From NCBI GenBank assembly GCA_003583745.1, contig QXPY01000014.1, positions 1-64,000 on the forward strand: a stretch of 64,000 nucleotides of DNA, read 5' to 3'. This stretch comes from Rhodocyclales bacterium GT-UBC (GTDB taxonomy: Bacteria > Pseudomonadota > Gammaproteobacteria > Burkholderiales > Rhodocyclaceae). The translations under genes were made by a program, and so were the position numbers. Below are positions 1 to 9,120 of this stretch, piece after piece; the stretch's first letter is position 1, and each line of letters starts with the position of its first letter. Under the pieces are notes generated by a model. It worked only from the letters and a program-made list of their open reading frames with translations. It did no database searches and was not told the origin of the DNA.

Positions 1-57
1 CGCGCCATCCACCTGACCATCAACGGCATCGCTTCCGGGTTGAGGAACAGCGGTTGA
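1..57 (+). CDS. ppc: phosphoenolpyruvate carboxylase, C-terminal end (partial)
   Basis: Only the last 18 codons and the TGA stop are present. The peptide ends LTINGIASGLRNSG, which closely matches the conserved C-terminus of PEP carboxylase (LTIAGIAAGMRNTG in E. coli), where the tail contributes to the active site. The enzyme carboxylates PEP to oxaloacetate as an anaplerotic step. The gene enters from outside the window and stops 22 bp before the next start. The call rests on this short but characteristic tail. Confidence 0.75.
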   Translation, partial: RAIHLTINGIASGLRNSG

Positions 58-79
58 TGGTGGAGGGCGGCCGGCGGCG

Positions 80-1030
80 ATGAATCAGTTCATCAACAAC
101 CTGGCGCTGGTGGCGCCGATGTACGTCCTGATCGTGCTCGGCTACCTGCTGCTGCGTGTCGTCGGCTGGCCGGCCAGCATTTCCGAAGGGCTGACCCGCT
201 TCGTGTTTTCGGTGGCCCTGCCGGCCACCTTGTTCCACATGATGACCAGCCTGGCGCATCTGCCACCGGTCGATGCGCGCCTGCTGATCGCCTTCTTTGG
301 CGGTTGCCTGCTGGTCTTCGTCATCGGCCGACTGATCGCCTGTCATCTCTTCCGCCTCAATGGCGAGGAACAGACGGTTTTTGCGCTGGGCGGCATCTTT
401 TCCAACAACCTGCTGCTCGGCGTACCCTTTGCCAAGAAATTGCTGGGCGATGCTTCGCTGCCCTCGGTGGCGCTGGTCCTGACTTTCAATTCGCTGATCC
501 TGTGGTCGCTGGTCACGGTGTCCATCGAATGGGCGCGGCATGGCAGCCTGTCGGTGCGTGGCATCGGCAAGACGGCGAAGGCGGTGGTGACCAATCCCAT
601 CGTTGTCGCCATCTTCTCCGGCACCCTGTACGGCATGACCGGCTGGGCCTTGCCGGATTTCGCCGAGCAGTCGCTCGACATGATGTCCTCGGCCGCCATG
701 CCGCTGGCGCTGATCGCGCTCGGCATGGGGCTGGCCGAGTTCCGTTCCGGCGGCGGCTGGGGGATCAGCTGGGCGATCTGTTTCATTAAGCTGGCCGTCC
801 AGCCGCTGGTGGTCTGGGGGCTGGCGGTACTGCTCAAGCTGCCGCTGATCGAAACCCAGGTTGTCGTCTTGCTGGCCTCGATTGCGGTCGGCGCCAACGT
901 TTTCCTGATGGCTCGCCAGTTCAAGGTGATCGAGGGGCCGGCGGCGGGCAGCCTGCTGCTGTCGACGGCCTTGTCGGGGATCAGCAGTCCCTTGCTGGTT
1001 TCGCTGATCTCGCATTTTTACAGCCGCTGA
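80..1030 (+). CDS. AEC family (auxin efflux carrier-type) transporter
   Basis: This 316-residue protein is hydrophobic throughout, with about ten membrane segments in two halves joined by a more polar centre near residues 155-170. It opens NNLALVAPMYVLIVLGYLL, the usual N-terminus of AEC permeases. Family members export or import small carboxylates and related anions across the inner membrane, but the substrate cannot be read from the sequence. GGCGGCGATG provides a weak ribosome site. It follows ppc closely, so a carboxylate link is possible but only inferred. Confidence 0.85.
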   Translation: MNQFINNLALVAPMYVLIVLGYLLLRVVGWPASISEGLTRFVFSVALPATLFHMMTSLAHLPPVDARLLIAFFGGCLLVFVIGRLIACHLFRLNGEEQTVFALGGIFSNNLLLGVPFAKKLLGDASLPSVALVLTFNSLILWSLVTVSIEWARHGSLSVRGIGKTAKAVVTNPIVVAIFSGTLYGMTGWALPDFAEQSLDMMSSAAMPLALIALGMGLAEFRSGGGWGISWAICFIKLAVQPLVVWGLAVLLKLPLIETQVVVLLASIAVGANVFLMARQFKVIEGPAAGSLLLSTALSGISSPLLVSLISHFYSR

Positions 1031-1080
1031 AGGGCTTTCGGCGACCGCCCTGCCCGGAGGATGGTCGCCGGGCCGGGGGC

Positions 1081-4000
1081 TCAGGCCTCGCCCGCTTGCC
1101 GGAAGCGACCCAGCCAGTGCGCCAGGCGACTGGCGAAGAGCACTTCGTACAGAACCGGGACCAGGCCGAGGGTGACCAGGGTGCCGAGCATCAGGCCGCC
1201 AATGATGGTGATCGCCATGCCGGCCCACAAGGGTCCGCCGAAGAGCAGCAGCGGAACGAGGCCGGCGACGCAGGTCAGCTTGGTCATGACGATCGGGCGC
1301 AGGCGCTGAACGGCGGCATCGATCACCGCCTGGCGGGGGCTTCGCCCGGCATGCAATTCGGCTTCGATGCGTTCGAGGAGCAGAACGGCATTGTTCACAA
1401 TGATCCCGGCGAGCGACAGCAATCCGAAATTGGCCATGAAGCCTAGCGGTTCGCCGGCGATTTTCAGGGCAGGTGCAACGCCGATCATGGCGAAGGGAAT
1501 GATGCCGACAATCAGGATCAGTTTGCGGAATGAGCCGAACTGCCAGACGAAGAGAACGAGCATGGCGATGCAGGCATGCGGCAGGTATTCGCCGAGCGCG
1601 ATATTGGCTTCGGCTGCTTCCTCGATTTCGGCCCCCAGTTCAATCCGGTATCCGGCCGGCAGGTCGAGTCCGGCGATGCTCGCCTGCATGCGGTCGACCA
1701 CTTGCTGGGCGGTTTCCCGGTCGCTGCGTGCTTCGACGGTGAGCGTGCGGACCAGGTCGCGATGACGGATCACTGCAGGTTCGGCGGTCAGCGCCAGGTT
1801 GGCGATGGCGGAAAGGGGCACCGGCGCGCCACCGCTGGACGGATGGATCAAGGTGTGGGCGAGATCCTGCGGAGCGGCACGTTCGGTTTCGTTGCCTCGT
1901 ACGATCAGTGGCACCAGGGTGTCGCCATCGCGCAGCACGGAGACGTCGAGACCACTGTGGCGCGCGCCCAGCGAGGTGGCGACGTCTTCGCTGCTGATGC
2001 CCAGGCGCCGCGCCTTGCGTTGGTCGATCAGGATGTCGACGCGTGGTACGCGATTGCCCCAGTCGTCGCGAACGTCGCTGATGCCCGGGATGGTGCGCAA
2101 GCTGGTTTGGATTTGCTGCCCGATGCTTTTCAGGACGTCGGGGTCGGGACCGGATACTCGATAGGCAACGGTGCCGGCGTCGGTGGTGCCCAATGAGAAA
2201 CGCTTGGTTTCGGCACGGACTTCCGGGTAGTGCTTGCTCAGCCAGTCCCGTGTACGGGCGATGGCGCTATCGAGGCGTGTCTTGTCGGTGACGCCGACCG
2301 TGAAATAGCCAATATGCGTGGCGGGCAGGGGCGGATTGAGGCCGAGGATGATGCGCGGGCCGCCTTCGGCGACGTAGCCGATACTGGTTGTGATGTCTGG
2401 GTTGCTCTCCTTGTCGGACAGCCAGCGGCTGATTTCGGTCACCGTGGCCAGGGTGCGGCGGGCATCGCTACCGGGCTGCAGTTCGAGGGTGATCTGGTAT
2501 TGCGGGCGTTCCGAAGGCGGTAGAAAGCCTGCCGGGACCGTCGCCAACAGTGCCATCGCCAGCCCGAGGAGCAGGCCCATGGCGAGGAGGAAGCGCGGTT
2601 TGTGGTCGAGTATGGCTGCGATCAGGCGGCGGTAGCGACGATAGAAGGCGGATTCCGGCCGTGCCGCATCCGTGGCCTCGGCATGGTGCGCGGTCGGTTT
2701 CAGGAAGTAGTAGCAGAGCAGCGGGGTGATCGTCAGGCAAAACAGCCATGAGCCGAGCAAGGCCAGGGTGAGGACGATGACCAATGGGCGCAGGTATTCG
2801 TTGATCGAGGTATTGCCGAAGAAGAACGGGGAAAAAGCGAAAATGATGACCAGAGACGAGGTCAGCAGGGGCACGGCCAAGGTTTGCCCGGCCGCGATGC
2901 AGGCCTGCCGGCGGGCCTCGCCGTTGGCCAGGCGGCGTTCGATGTCTTCGGCGATGACGATGCCGTTGTCGACCAGCAGGCCGAGGGCGATGATGATGGC
3001 GGCCATCGAGACGCTGTGCAGTTCGATGTGCAAGGCTTGCATGGCGACCAGCGTGGCGAAGATGGTGAGCGGTACGATGCCGCCGACGATGATGCCGGCG
3101 CGCAGCCCGAGGAAGAGGATGACCACGGTCATGACGATGACGATGGTTTCCCCCATCACCCGGTTCATTTTGCCCATTTCCTGATCGACGACGTCGGCTT
3201 GGAAGGTGACGTAATCGAGGGCGAAACCGGCCGGCAGCAATTTCTCGAGTTCGCCGACGCGGCTTTTCAGTGACTGGCCGAAAGCCTTGATGTTTTGTCC
3301 CGGTCGCATCGAGATACCCAATACGACGGCCGGGGTGCCTTGGAATACCGCCGCAGATTCGGGCGGATCGGCCGGCATGACGCGAATCTCGGCGAGGTCG
3401 CCGAGGCGGACGATCCGGTCGTCGCGGCCATCGCTGCCGGGCAGGTTGAGGACGAACTGGCGCAAGGCTTCCGGGGTGGCAATTTCGCCCGAGGCGATGA
3501 CGGCGCTGTTGAGGCCGGCCAAAACGATCTGGCCGCCGGACAGCAACACGTTCTGTTGCTGCAATTGCTGCAAGACCGCTGCTGCACCCAACCCCAGTCC
3601 GGCCAGGCGGGCATTGTCGAATTCGATATAAATCCGTTCTTCCTGCAGGCCGTGGAAACTGATGCCCTGAACGCCGGGCAGTTCGTAGAGGCGGTCGCGC
3701 AGTTGCTTGAGCGGCTGGCGCATCTCGCTCATCGTAAAGCCGGGGGCGGTGACGGCGATCGAGGCGACGGCGACGCGCCCGAAGTCGTCATTGATCACCA
3801 CCGGCAAGGTGCCGCTGGGGAGAAGCGGTGCGGCATCGTTGATCTTGCCGCGCATTTTCTGCCAGATCGGCAGCATGTCCGAATATTGGTCGTGCAGCGT
3901 GACGCGCAGGATCGCACTGCCGGTCCGGATGGTGCTGACCACATGCTTGAGTTCGGGCATCTCGCGCAGCCGTTCTTCGAGGGGGCGGGCGACCAGTTGC

Positions 4001-4179
4001 GCCATCCGCTCGACGGGCAGCCCGGGATTGTTCACAAAGATTAGGGCTTCGCGGATCGTCGTCGACGGCTCTTCCTGTGACGGGAAGTCGAGAAAGGACA
4101 TCCACCCGGTGACGAGGACGAGCAGCGCGGCAAAGAAGCTCAGGCGGGCTGATTTGAGTGCCGATTCGGTCAGTTTCAT
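1081..4179 (-). CDS. RND family efflux pump permease
   Basis: At 1032 residues this is full length for an AcrB/HAE1-type inner-membrane pump, a proton-driven trimer that exports drugs or other amphiphiles. A membrane segment lies near residues 12-30, followed by the porter domain and then the membrane block containing GLLVDNGIVIAED near residue 400. The aspartate of that segment is the expected proton-relay residue, while its neighbour is Asn rather than the second Asp of AcrB. The start overlaps the adaptor gene stop by 4 bp (ATGA), so the two are translationally coupled. Substrate unknown. Confidence 0.93.
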   Translation of the reverse strand: MKLTESALKSARLSFFAALLVLVTGWMSFLDFPSQEEPSTTIREALIFVNNPGLPVERMAQLVARPLEERLREMPELKHVVSTIRTGSAILRVTLHDQYSDMLPIWQKMRGKINDAAPLLPSGTLPVVINDDFGRVAVASIAVTAPGFTMSEMRQPLKQLRDRLYELPGVQGISFHGLQEERIYIEFDNARLAGLGLGAAAVLQQLQQQNVLLSGGQIVLAGLNSAVIASGEIATPEALRQFVLNLPGSDGRDDRIVRLGDLAEIRVMPADPPESAAVFQGTPAVVLGISMRPGQNIKAFGQSLKSRVGELEKLLPAGFALDYVTFQADVVDQEMGKMNRVMGETIVIVMTVVILFLGLRAGIIVGGIVPLTIFATLVAMQALHIELHSVSMAAIIIALGLLVDNGIVIAEDIERRLANGEARRQACIAAGQTLAVPLLTSSLVIIFAFSPFFFGNTSINEYLRPLVIVLTLALLGSWLFCLTITPLLCYYFLKPTAHHAEATDAARPESAFYRRYRRLIAAILDHKPRFLLAMGLLLGLAMALLATVPAGFLPPSERPQYQITLELQPGSDARRTLATVTEISRWLSDKESNPDITTSIGYVAEGGPRIILGLNPPLPATHIGYFTVGVTDKTRLDSAIARTRDWLSKHYPEVRAETKRFSLGTTDAGTVAYRVSGPDPDVLKSIGQQIQTSLRTIPGISDVRDDWGNRVPRVDILIDQRKARRLGISSEDVATSLGARHSGLDVSVLRDGDTLVPLIVRGNETERAAPQDLAHTLIHPSSGGAPVPLSAIANLALTAEPAVIRHRDLVRTLTVEARSDRETAQQVVDRMQASIAGLDLPAGYRIELGAEIEEAAEANIALGEYLPHACIAMLVLFVWQFGSFRKLILIVGIIPFAMIGVAPALKIAGEPLGFMANFGLLSLAGIIVNNAVLLLERIEAELHAGRSPRQAVIDAAVQRLRPIVMTKLTCVAGLVPLLLFGGPLWAGMAITIIGGLMLGTLVTLGLVPVLYEVLFASRLAHWLGRFRQAGEA

Positions 4180-5285
4180 GGTTGTTTGCCGTGCAGCTGA
4201 GTGGGTGAGCGGTGCTCGACCGCAGCCTGGCCGTCACTGAGGAAGGCGATGCCGGCGACGACGACGGCGTCGCCGGTTTGCAATCCCGAGCGGATGGGAA
4301 TGCGTCCTTCCGGGAGCAGGGTGCTGTCGTAGCTGACCGGGCGGCGGGCGATTTGGCGGTTGCGCTCGTCGAGCACGAAGACGCTGCCGGTGCCGGCTTG
4401 TTTGTCGGGCATCAGGGCCGAGGCGGGAATGGTGAAGCGCCGGGTAGCGCGCTGTGCCAGTTCGATCGACACCACCGCACCGCTACGCAGCCCGGTGGCG
4501 GATCCGGTGATGCGGAAAAGGGCAGGGACCAGGGAACCGTTTTCACTGCGCGCCGAGATCTTGTCGAGGGTGATTGTCACCGGGCTGGTGCCTTGACCGG
4601 ACGGTACGGCGGTCGCTTCGCGGCCGGGTTCGAGGCGGGCGGCGACGGCATCGGGCAACATCGCCACGACTTCGAGGGCTTTGCCGGCTTCGATGTTGAT
4701 TACCGGCTGGCCGGCCTGGATGTCGCGATGCGGTTGTGCCTGACGGGCGACGATCTCACCATCGAAAGGGGCGGTGATGCTGGCCAGTGCGACTTCACGG
4801 CGGGCTGCCAGGAGAGCCGATTCGGCCGCCCGCAGTTGGCTTTGCGCCTGCTGGAATTGAGTCTGCACCGATTCGAGTGCAGTCGGCGAAATGATCTTGT
4901 CACGGGCCAAGGCTTCGTTCTGCTTGAGCTGGGTGCGTCGTTCGGCCAGGCTGGCTTCGGCCGCCTGGCGTTCGGCTTCGGCTTTCTCCAGCCGCCATTG
5001 GGCCGGGCCCGATTCCAGACGGGCCAGAACCTGGCCGGAGCGTACGCGGTCGCCGACATCGACCAGGATACTGGCGATGCGCCCGCCGGTCTCGAAGCCG
5101 AGTTCAGCACGCTGGCGAGCGCGCAGCGTGCCGACGAAGCGCTCATCGTTGCTGGCGCTGCTTTCGGCGACGCGCTCGATTTTTACCGGACGCGGAACGT
5201 TGCCGGTTGGCGGCAGTTCGCGGGCACAGCCGGCGAGCGTGGCGAACAGCAGGCATGCGGCATGGACAATAATTGAAGGGCGCAT
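4176..5285 (-). CDS. RND efflux periplasmic adaptor (membrane fusion) lipoprotein
   Basis: The 369-residue protein begins with a signal peptide ending in a lipobox (LAGC, residues 17-20), so it should be a lipid-anchored adaptor. A biotinyl-lipoyl-like half motif (RVRSGQVLARLESG) is followed by a coiled-coil hairpin at about residues 95-170 and beta-barrel domains, the usual HlyD/AcrA order. It links the pump to the outer-membrane channel. It is the first gene of the minus-strand arm and lies directly downstream of the TetR gene, so the likely order is regulator-adaptor-pump. Confidence 0.93.
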   Translation of the reverse strand: MRPSIIVHAACLLFATLAGCARELPPTGNVPRPVKIERVAESSASNDERFVGTLRARQRAELGFETGGRIASILVDVGDRVRSGQVLARLESGPAQWRLEKAEAERQAAEASLAERRTQLKQNEALARDKIISPTALESVQTQFQQAQSQLRAAESALLAARREVALASITAPFDGEIVARQAQPHRDIQAGQPVINIEAGKALEVVAMLPDAVAARLEPGREATAVPSGQGTSPVTITLDKISARSENGSLVPALFRITGSATGLRSGAVVSIELAQRATRRFTIPASALMPDKQAGTGSVFVLDERNRQIARRPVSYDSTLLPEGRIPIRSGLQTGDAVVVAGIAFLSDGQAAVEHRSPTQLHGKQP

Positions 5286-5301
5286 GGGCGGCTCCGGGAA
5301 A

Positions 5302-5856
5302 TCAGCTCAGCTGGCGGGAGATGGTCAGGATGGCCTGACGCATGGCCTCCCGCTCGTCGGGGGCGAAGTGATGCAGGTTTTGCAATTCGAGAAAAACGAT
5401 GCCGTCGAGTGCGGCGGCCAAGACCAGGGCCAGTCCCGTGTTGGCGCCAGCCTCGGAGAATTGTCCGTAGATTCGGGCAAACATCGCCTGGACCGGTCCC
5501 AACAGATGCGGGTAACTCGAGGCAGCGGCCAGCAGGTTGGCTTGCAGGCGCTTTTCGTCTTCCGGGAAATCGAAGGTTTCCTCGACCAGCGAAGACAAGC
5601 GTGCTGCCAGCGTATTCCCGTGGCGTTCCGCCCGGCTGCGGTAGCGTTCCTCCACCTGGATCAACACGCGTTCGACTACGGCGGCAAGCAGGTCATCCTT
5701 GGTCTTGAAGTGATAGATCAGACCGCCCTTGGTGACGCCGGCACGGTATGCCACGCCTTCCAGGGTCAGATCGTGAACGCCGTGCTGGGCGATCAACTCG
5801 GCGGCTGCGTCGAGAATATTGGGACGGGAACTGGCACGGGAAGCGGGGCGGGGCAT
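5302..5856 (-). CDS. TetR family repressor of the efflux genes
   Basis: The N-terminal helix-turn-helix covers about residues 10-55 (NILDAAAELIAQHGVHDLTL, then GVAYRAGVTKGGLIYHFKTK). The C-terminal ligand domain is divergent, as is normal. I place the start at the ATG at 5856, preceded by AGAGGA. An upstream in-frame codon at 5934 would run through the operator and is unlikely. The gene sits between the two arms of the efflux system and faces an interleaved palindrome (5880-5902), so autorepression and control of the outer-membrane factor gene are expected. The inducer is unknown. Confidence 0.9.
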   Translation of the reverse strand: MPRPASRASSRPNILDAAAELIAQHGVHDLTLEGVAYRAGVTKGGLIYHFKTKDDLLAAVVERVLIQVEERYRSRAERHGNTLAARLSSLVEETFDFPEDEKRLQANLLAAASSYPHLLGPVQAMFARIYGQFSEAGANTGLALVLAAALDGIVFLELQNLHHFAPDEREAMRQAILTISRQLS

Positions 5857-5879
5857 CGGATTCCTCTTTCGGGTTGTAA

Positions 5880-5902
5880 CTATACTGTACGTATAGTACA
5901 GT
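5880..5902. promoter_or_regulatory. TetR operator: two interleaved inverted repeats
   Basis: Two overlapping palindromes share this stretch: CTATAC-N5-GTATAG (5880-5896) and ACTGTAC-N5-GTACAGT (5884-5902). Both have perfect arms. They lie between the start of the TetR gene (5856) and that of the outer-membrane factor gene (5937), where a repressor would block both promoters. Binding is inferred from position and symmetry. Confidence 0.8.
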
Positions 5903-5936
5903 TTGAAAAAACTCAGGTCAACTTCGGAGCTCATCT

Positions 5937-7340
5937 ATGACCAACACTGATTTCTGCCCCCGTGGACACGCAGCCCTGTTCAGGCAACTGGTTCTTGCCG
6001 CCGGTGTGGCGGTGCTTGGCGCCGTCCCGTTTTATGCCGGTGCCAGCGATGCGCCAATAGTTCCGGCACGGTGGCAAGCTGCCTATGTGCCCGGCGAGGC
6101 CGGGGAGGCTGACGTGGATTCAGCATGGTGGCGCGGGTTTGGCGATGCCGAGCTCGACCGTCTGGTTGAGTCGGCCCTGCTGGCCAATCGCGATCTGCAC
6201 ATTGCGACGGCGCGCCTCGAACAGGCCCATGCCTTGGCCGGCGCCGCTGAGGCGGCTCGTTTGCCTCAGCTCGAGGGGGTGGCCGGGGTGCGTCGGGGAC
6301 GCGAATCCAGTGCCGATCCGAAAACCGCCTCACGCGATGCCGGGTTTCGCGCCAGTTGGGAACTCGATCTTTGGGGAGGGCGTGGCATGGCCAGCCGAGC
6401 CGCCAGGCAGGATGCCGAGGTACAGGCCCTGAGTCGGCGGGCATTGCAGGTCAGTCTTGCCGCGGAGGTGGCGACCGCTTATTTCGATGTCCGTACTTTG
6501 CAGCGGCGCGCGATATTGGCGCAGGCGATGATTGAGACGGTTAGCCGCGCGCTGGCGGTGGCGGAACGACGTTTCGAAGCTGGCCAGGTCAGTCGGGTCG
6601 ATATTGACCGCCTGGCCGCCGAACGGGCTCAACAAGCGGCGGCGAGCGAGCAATTGCTGGCACAGAAGCGGGTCCGCTTATATCAGTTGGCAGTTTTGCT
6701 CGGCACGGCAATGCCGCCCGAATTTGCAGCCGTCCAAACCTATACCGAAATGGCACCCGGCCTGCCGCCGTTGCTGCCGGCCGAACTTCTGGAGCGTCGT
6801 CCCGATGTCCAGGCGCAAGCGCGTGCGCTGGAGGCGGCCGTGTCCAGGCTGGGTGTTGCCAAGCGCGATCTTTATCCCCGTTTCATGCTCGACTGGTCGG
6901 GGCGACGGGAGCGCCTGAGTATCGAGGGCGGAAGCAGTGCCGCGCCGGTGATGGTCATCGGCTACGGCTTGTCGGTCAGCCTGCCTATCTTCGATGGTGG
7001 GCGCATCCGGGCCAATATCGACTTGCATGAAGCGCGTGTTGCCGAGGCCATGGCCGAATATGAAAAGGCCATGCTCAATGCGCTGGCCGACGTCGAAATT
7101 GCGCTCGGTCAACTGGCGGCGAGTCAGCGTAGCCGGAAGGAAGTGGCTCTCGCCGTCGACTTTGCGACGCAGGCCGCGCTACGTAGCGAGCGCTTTTTCG
7201 AGGCCGGCCAGATCGATCTGAATAGCGCCCTCGATGCCGTCCGGGCCAGGCAGCGTAGCGAGGATGCCTTGTTGCAGACCCAGGGGGCTGAATTGAATGC
7301 CGCGGTCGCTGTCCACCGGGCGTTTGCCGGCGGGGTTTGA
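5937..7340 (+). CDS. outer membrane factor (TolC/NodT family) of the RND system
   Basis: The 467-residue protein has a signal sequence at about residues 15-37 and then two OEP-type repeats with long heptad-rich helices (for example VSRALAVAERRFEAGQVSRV), as in NodT-type channels. It would form the outer-membrane and periplasmic duct completing the tripartite pump. There is no lipobox cysteine, unlike many NodT members. It is transcribed divergently from the TetR-adaptor-pump arm and shares the operator. ATG 5937 is preceded by GGAG. Confidence 0.92.
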   Translation: MTNTDFCPRGHAALFRQLVLAAGVAVLGAVPFYAGASDAPIVPARWQAAYVPGEAGEADVDSAWWRGFGDAELDRLVESALLANRDLHIATARLEQAHALAGAAEAARLPQLEGVAGVRRGRESSADPKTASRDAGFRASWELDLWGGRGMASRAARQDAEVQALSRRALQVSLAAEVATAYFDVRTLQRRAILAQAMIETVSRALAVAERRFEAGQVSRVDIDRLAAERAQQAAASEQLLAQKRVRLYQLAVLLGTAMPPEFAAVQTYTEMAPGLPPLLPAELLERRPDVQAQARALEAAVSRLGVAKRDLYPRFMLDWSGRRERLSIEGGSSAAPVMVIGYGLSVSLPIFDGGRIRANIDLHEARVAEAMAEYEKAMLNALADVEIALGQLAASQRSRKEVALAVDFATQAALRSERFFEAGQIDLNSALDAVRARQRSEDALLQTQGAELNAAVAVHRAFAGGV

Positions 7341-7397
7341 GGTGTCGGGGTGGCGAGGCAAGCCGCGACGGGGCGGCCTGTCTCGCCAATTTGAGGT

Positions 7398-8675
7398 TCA
7401 CGCCAGCATGTCGGCCCAGATGTTTTGGGCCCAGCTAAGGGCGATCGTGCCTTCTGCCTCATTGCGGACGGCCGAGACCCCCCCGGCGCCCTTGACCGGT
7501 TGCACTGTACGGGTCGCGGTGTCGTATTGGTGCACCGACGAGACGTGGATGACGTTCTTGCTATCGACAAAGCTGTAGCAGGTGTTCATCAGCACCGGGG
7601 CTGGATTCGGTTCGAGGCCGGCAAGCTGGTTGAGGATGGCGGCCGCCGCCAGCTTGCCGTGCTGGTTGGCCATGTGCCCGGACTTCGGCATGCCCGGGGC
7701 GAGGAAGACGGCATCGCCGAGCACGTGGATGCCCGGCGTGTTGGTCGATTCCATGCTCAGCCAGTTGATGTCCACCCAGCGGGTATTCACCAGTTTCAGC
7801 CCGGACTGCGCGGCGATGCTGCCGGCGCGTTGCGGTGGGACGACGTTGAGCACGTCGGCCTTGAACTTGTCGAACTCGAGAATCGCGGTTTTGCTGGCGA
7901 CGTCGACATCCTTGACCTCGGCGTTGTTGCGGTACTCGATGATGCCCGGGTAAAGCTCGCTCCAGGCCTTGGTGAACAAGGGCTTCTTGGAAACGATCTC
8001 TTCGTTGGCATCGAGAATCACCACTTTCGAGCGCGGCTTGTGGTGCTTGAAATAGTCGGCCACCAGGCTGGCGCGCTCGTAGGGGCCGGGCGGGCAGCGG
8101 TAGGGCGCCTTGGGGATGGCCAGCGCGTAGACGCCGCCGTCCTTCATCGCTTCGAGTTGCTGGCGCAGGGCAACGGTCTGCGGGCCGGCCTTCCAGGCGT
8201 GCAGGATTTTTGCCTGCGCATCGGCGCTCTTCAGGGCGGGGATTTCGTCCCACAGGAAGTCGACACCCGGCGACAGGACCAGGCGGTCGTAGCTGAGGCT
8301 GCCGCCGCTTTTCAGCGTGATGCTGCGTTTGGCGCTATCGACGGCGCCGACTTCGTCCTGGATGACGCGAATGCCCCATTTGCTTTTCAGGTTGTCGTAG
8401 CTGACCGTGATGTCGGCCAGCGTCTTGCTGCCGCCGATGACCAGATTGGAGATCGGGCAGGAAACGAAATTCGCATTGCGCTCGACCAGCGTCACCTGGA
8501 CGCTGCCTTCGCTCCACATCCGCAGGTATTTGGCGACCGTGGCGCCGCCGTAGCCGCCTCCGACCACCACGACATGGCCGCTGGCCTTGGTCGCGCCGGC
8601 GCAGCCATAGAGGCTGGCCAGGGCGCCGGCGGCGGCACCCGCCTTGAGGAAGTCACGTCTTTTCATCAACATCAT
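7398..8675 (-). CDS. fccB: flavocytochrome c sulfide dehydrogenase-type flavoprotein
   Basis: The precursor has a Tat signal (RRDFLKAGAAAGALASLYGC) followed by an FAD-binding glycine motif (VVVVGGGYGGATVAKYL). The redox-active region includes NFVSCPISNLVIGG and YRCPPGPYER, both typical of FccB, and the C-terminal flavin-binding domain is present. Family members oxidise sulfide in the periplasm and pass electrons to a small cytochrome c. The cytochrome gene lies 12 bp upstream on the same strand. GGGAG precedes the ATG at 8675, and a second ATG at 8666 would also keep the Tat motif. Sulfide as substrate is inferred from the family. Confidence 0.85.
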   Translation of the reverse strand: MMLMKRRDFLKAGAAAGALASLYGCAGATKASGHVVVVGGGYGGATVAKYLRMWSEGSVQVTLVERNANFVSCPISNLVIGGSKTLADITVSYDNLKSKWGIRVIQDEVGAVDSAKRSITLKSGGSLSYDRLVLSPGVDFLWDEIPALKSADAQAKILHAWKAGPQTVALRQQLEAMKDGGVYALAIPKAPYRCPPGPYERASLVADYFKHHKPRSKVVILDANEEIVSKKPLFTKAWSELYPGIIEYRNNAEVKDVDVASKTAILEFDKFKADVLNVVPPQRAGSIAAQSGLKLVNTRWVDINWLSMESTNTPGIHVLGDAVFLAPGMPKSGHMANQHGKLAAAAILNQLAGLEPNPAPVLMNTCYSFVDSKNVIHVSSVHQYDTATRTVQPVKGAGGVSAVRNEAEGTIALSWAQNIWADMLA

Positions 8676-8687
8676 CTCGGTCTCCCT

Positions 8688-8993
8688 TTACTTCTGTGCC
8701 GCGAAATAGGTGGCGATCAGGTCGAGCTGCTCGTCGCTGTAGCCCTTGACGATCTGGTGCATGATCGTCGCGGTCCGTGCGCCGCTGCGGTAGTCGGCCA
8801 GTTTTTGCAGCGTGTTCGCCTTGGGCACGCCGGCCAGCGAATCGATGCCCGAGCCGGGCAGGGACTTGCCGTTGGTGCCGTGGCAGTTGGCGCAGGTGGC
8901 CGCCAGATTGCGACCGAGATTGGGGTCGGCGGCGAGGGCGGCATTGGCCGCCAGCAGCAGGCCGAAGGCGCTGACGCAGGTGAGCAGTTTCAT
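8688..8993 (-). CDS. fccA: class I monohaem cytochrome c (FccA-like subunit)
   Basis: This 101-residue protein has a cleavable signal peptide ending near AANAALA and one haem site, CANCHG, with the distal methionine probably in the TIMHQIVKGY region. It resembles cytochrome c553 and the single-haem subunits paired with FccB flavoproteins. It would accept electrons in the periplasm and pass them towards the respiratory chain. The flavoprotein follows after 12 bp, so the two form one operon. A generic soluble c-type cytochrome is the alternative, but the pairing favours FccA. Confidence 0.8.
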   Translation of the reverse strand: MKLLTCVSAFGLLLAANAALAADPNLGRNLAATCANCHGTNGKSLPGSGIDSLAGVPKANTLQKLADYRSGARTATIMHQIVKGYSDEQLDLIATYFAAQK

Positions 8994-9120
8994 CGGGGAG
9001 TTTCCTCGGGTGACAATTGGCCGCTATCTAGCCTCAACTGCCCTCGGCTTGTCGAGCCTTCTTTTGGAACTAGCTTATAAGTATTTGATCTATGCGGCGC
9101 TGCAATTGGCCTGATCGCAG

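Noticed and set aside
9075..9098. TTGATCTATG as an Fnr box before the flavocytochrome c genes
   Set aside because: The second half does not match ATCAA, so the inverted repeat is absent.
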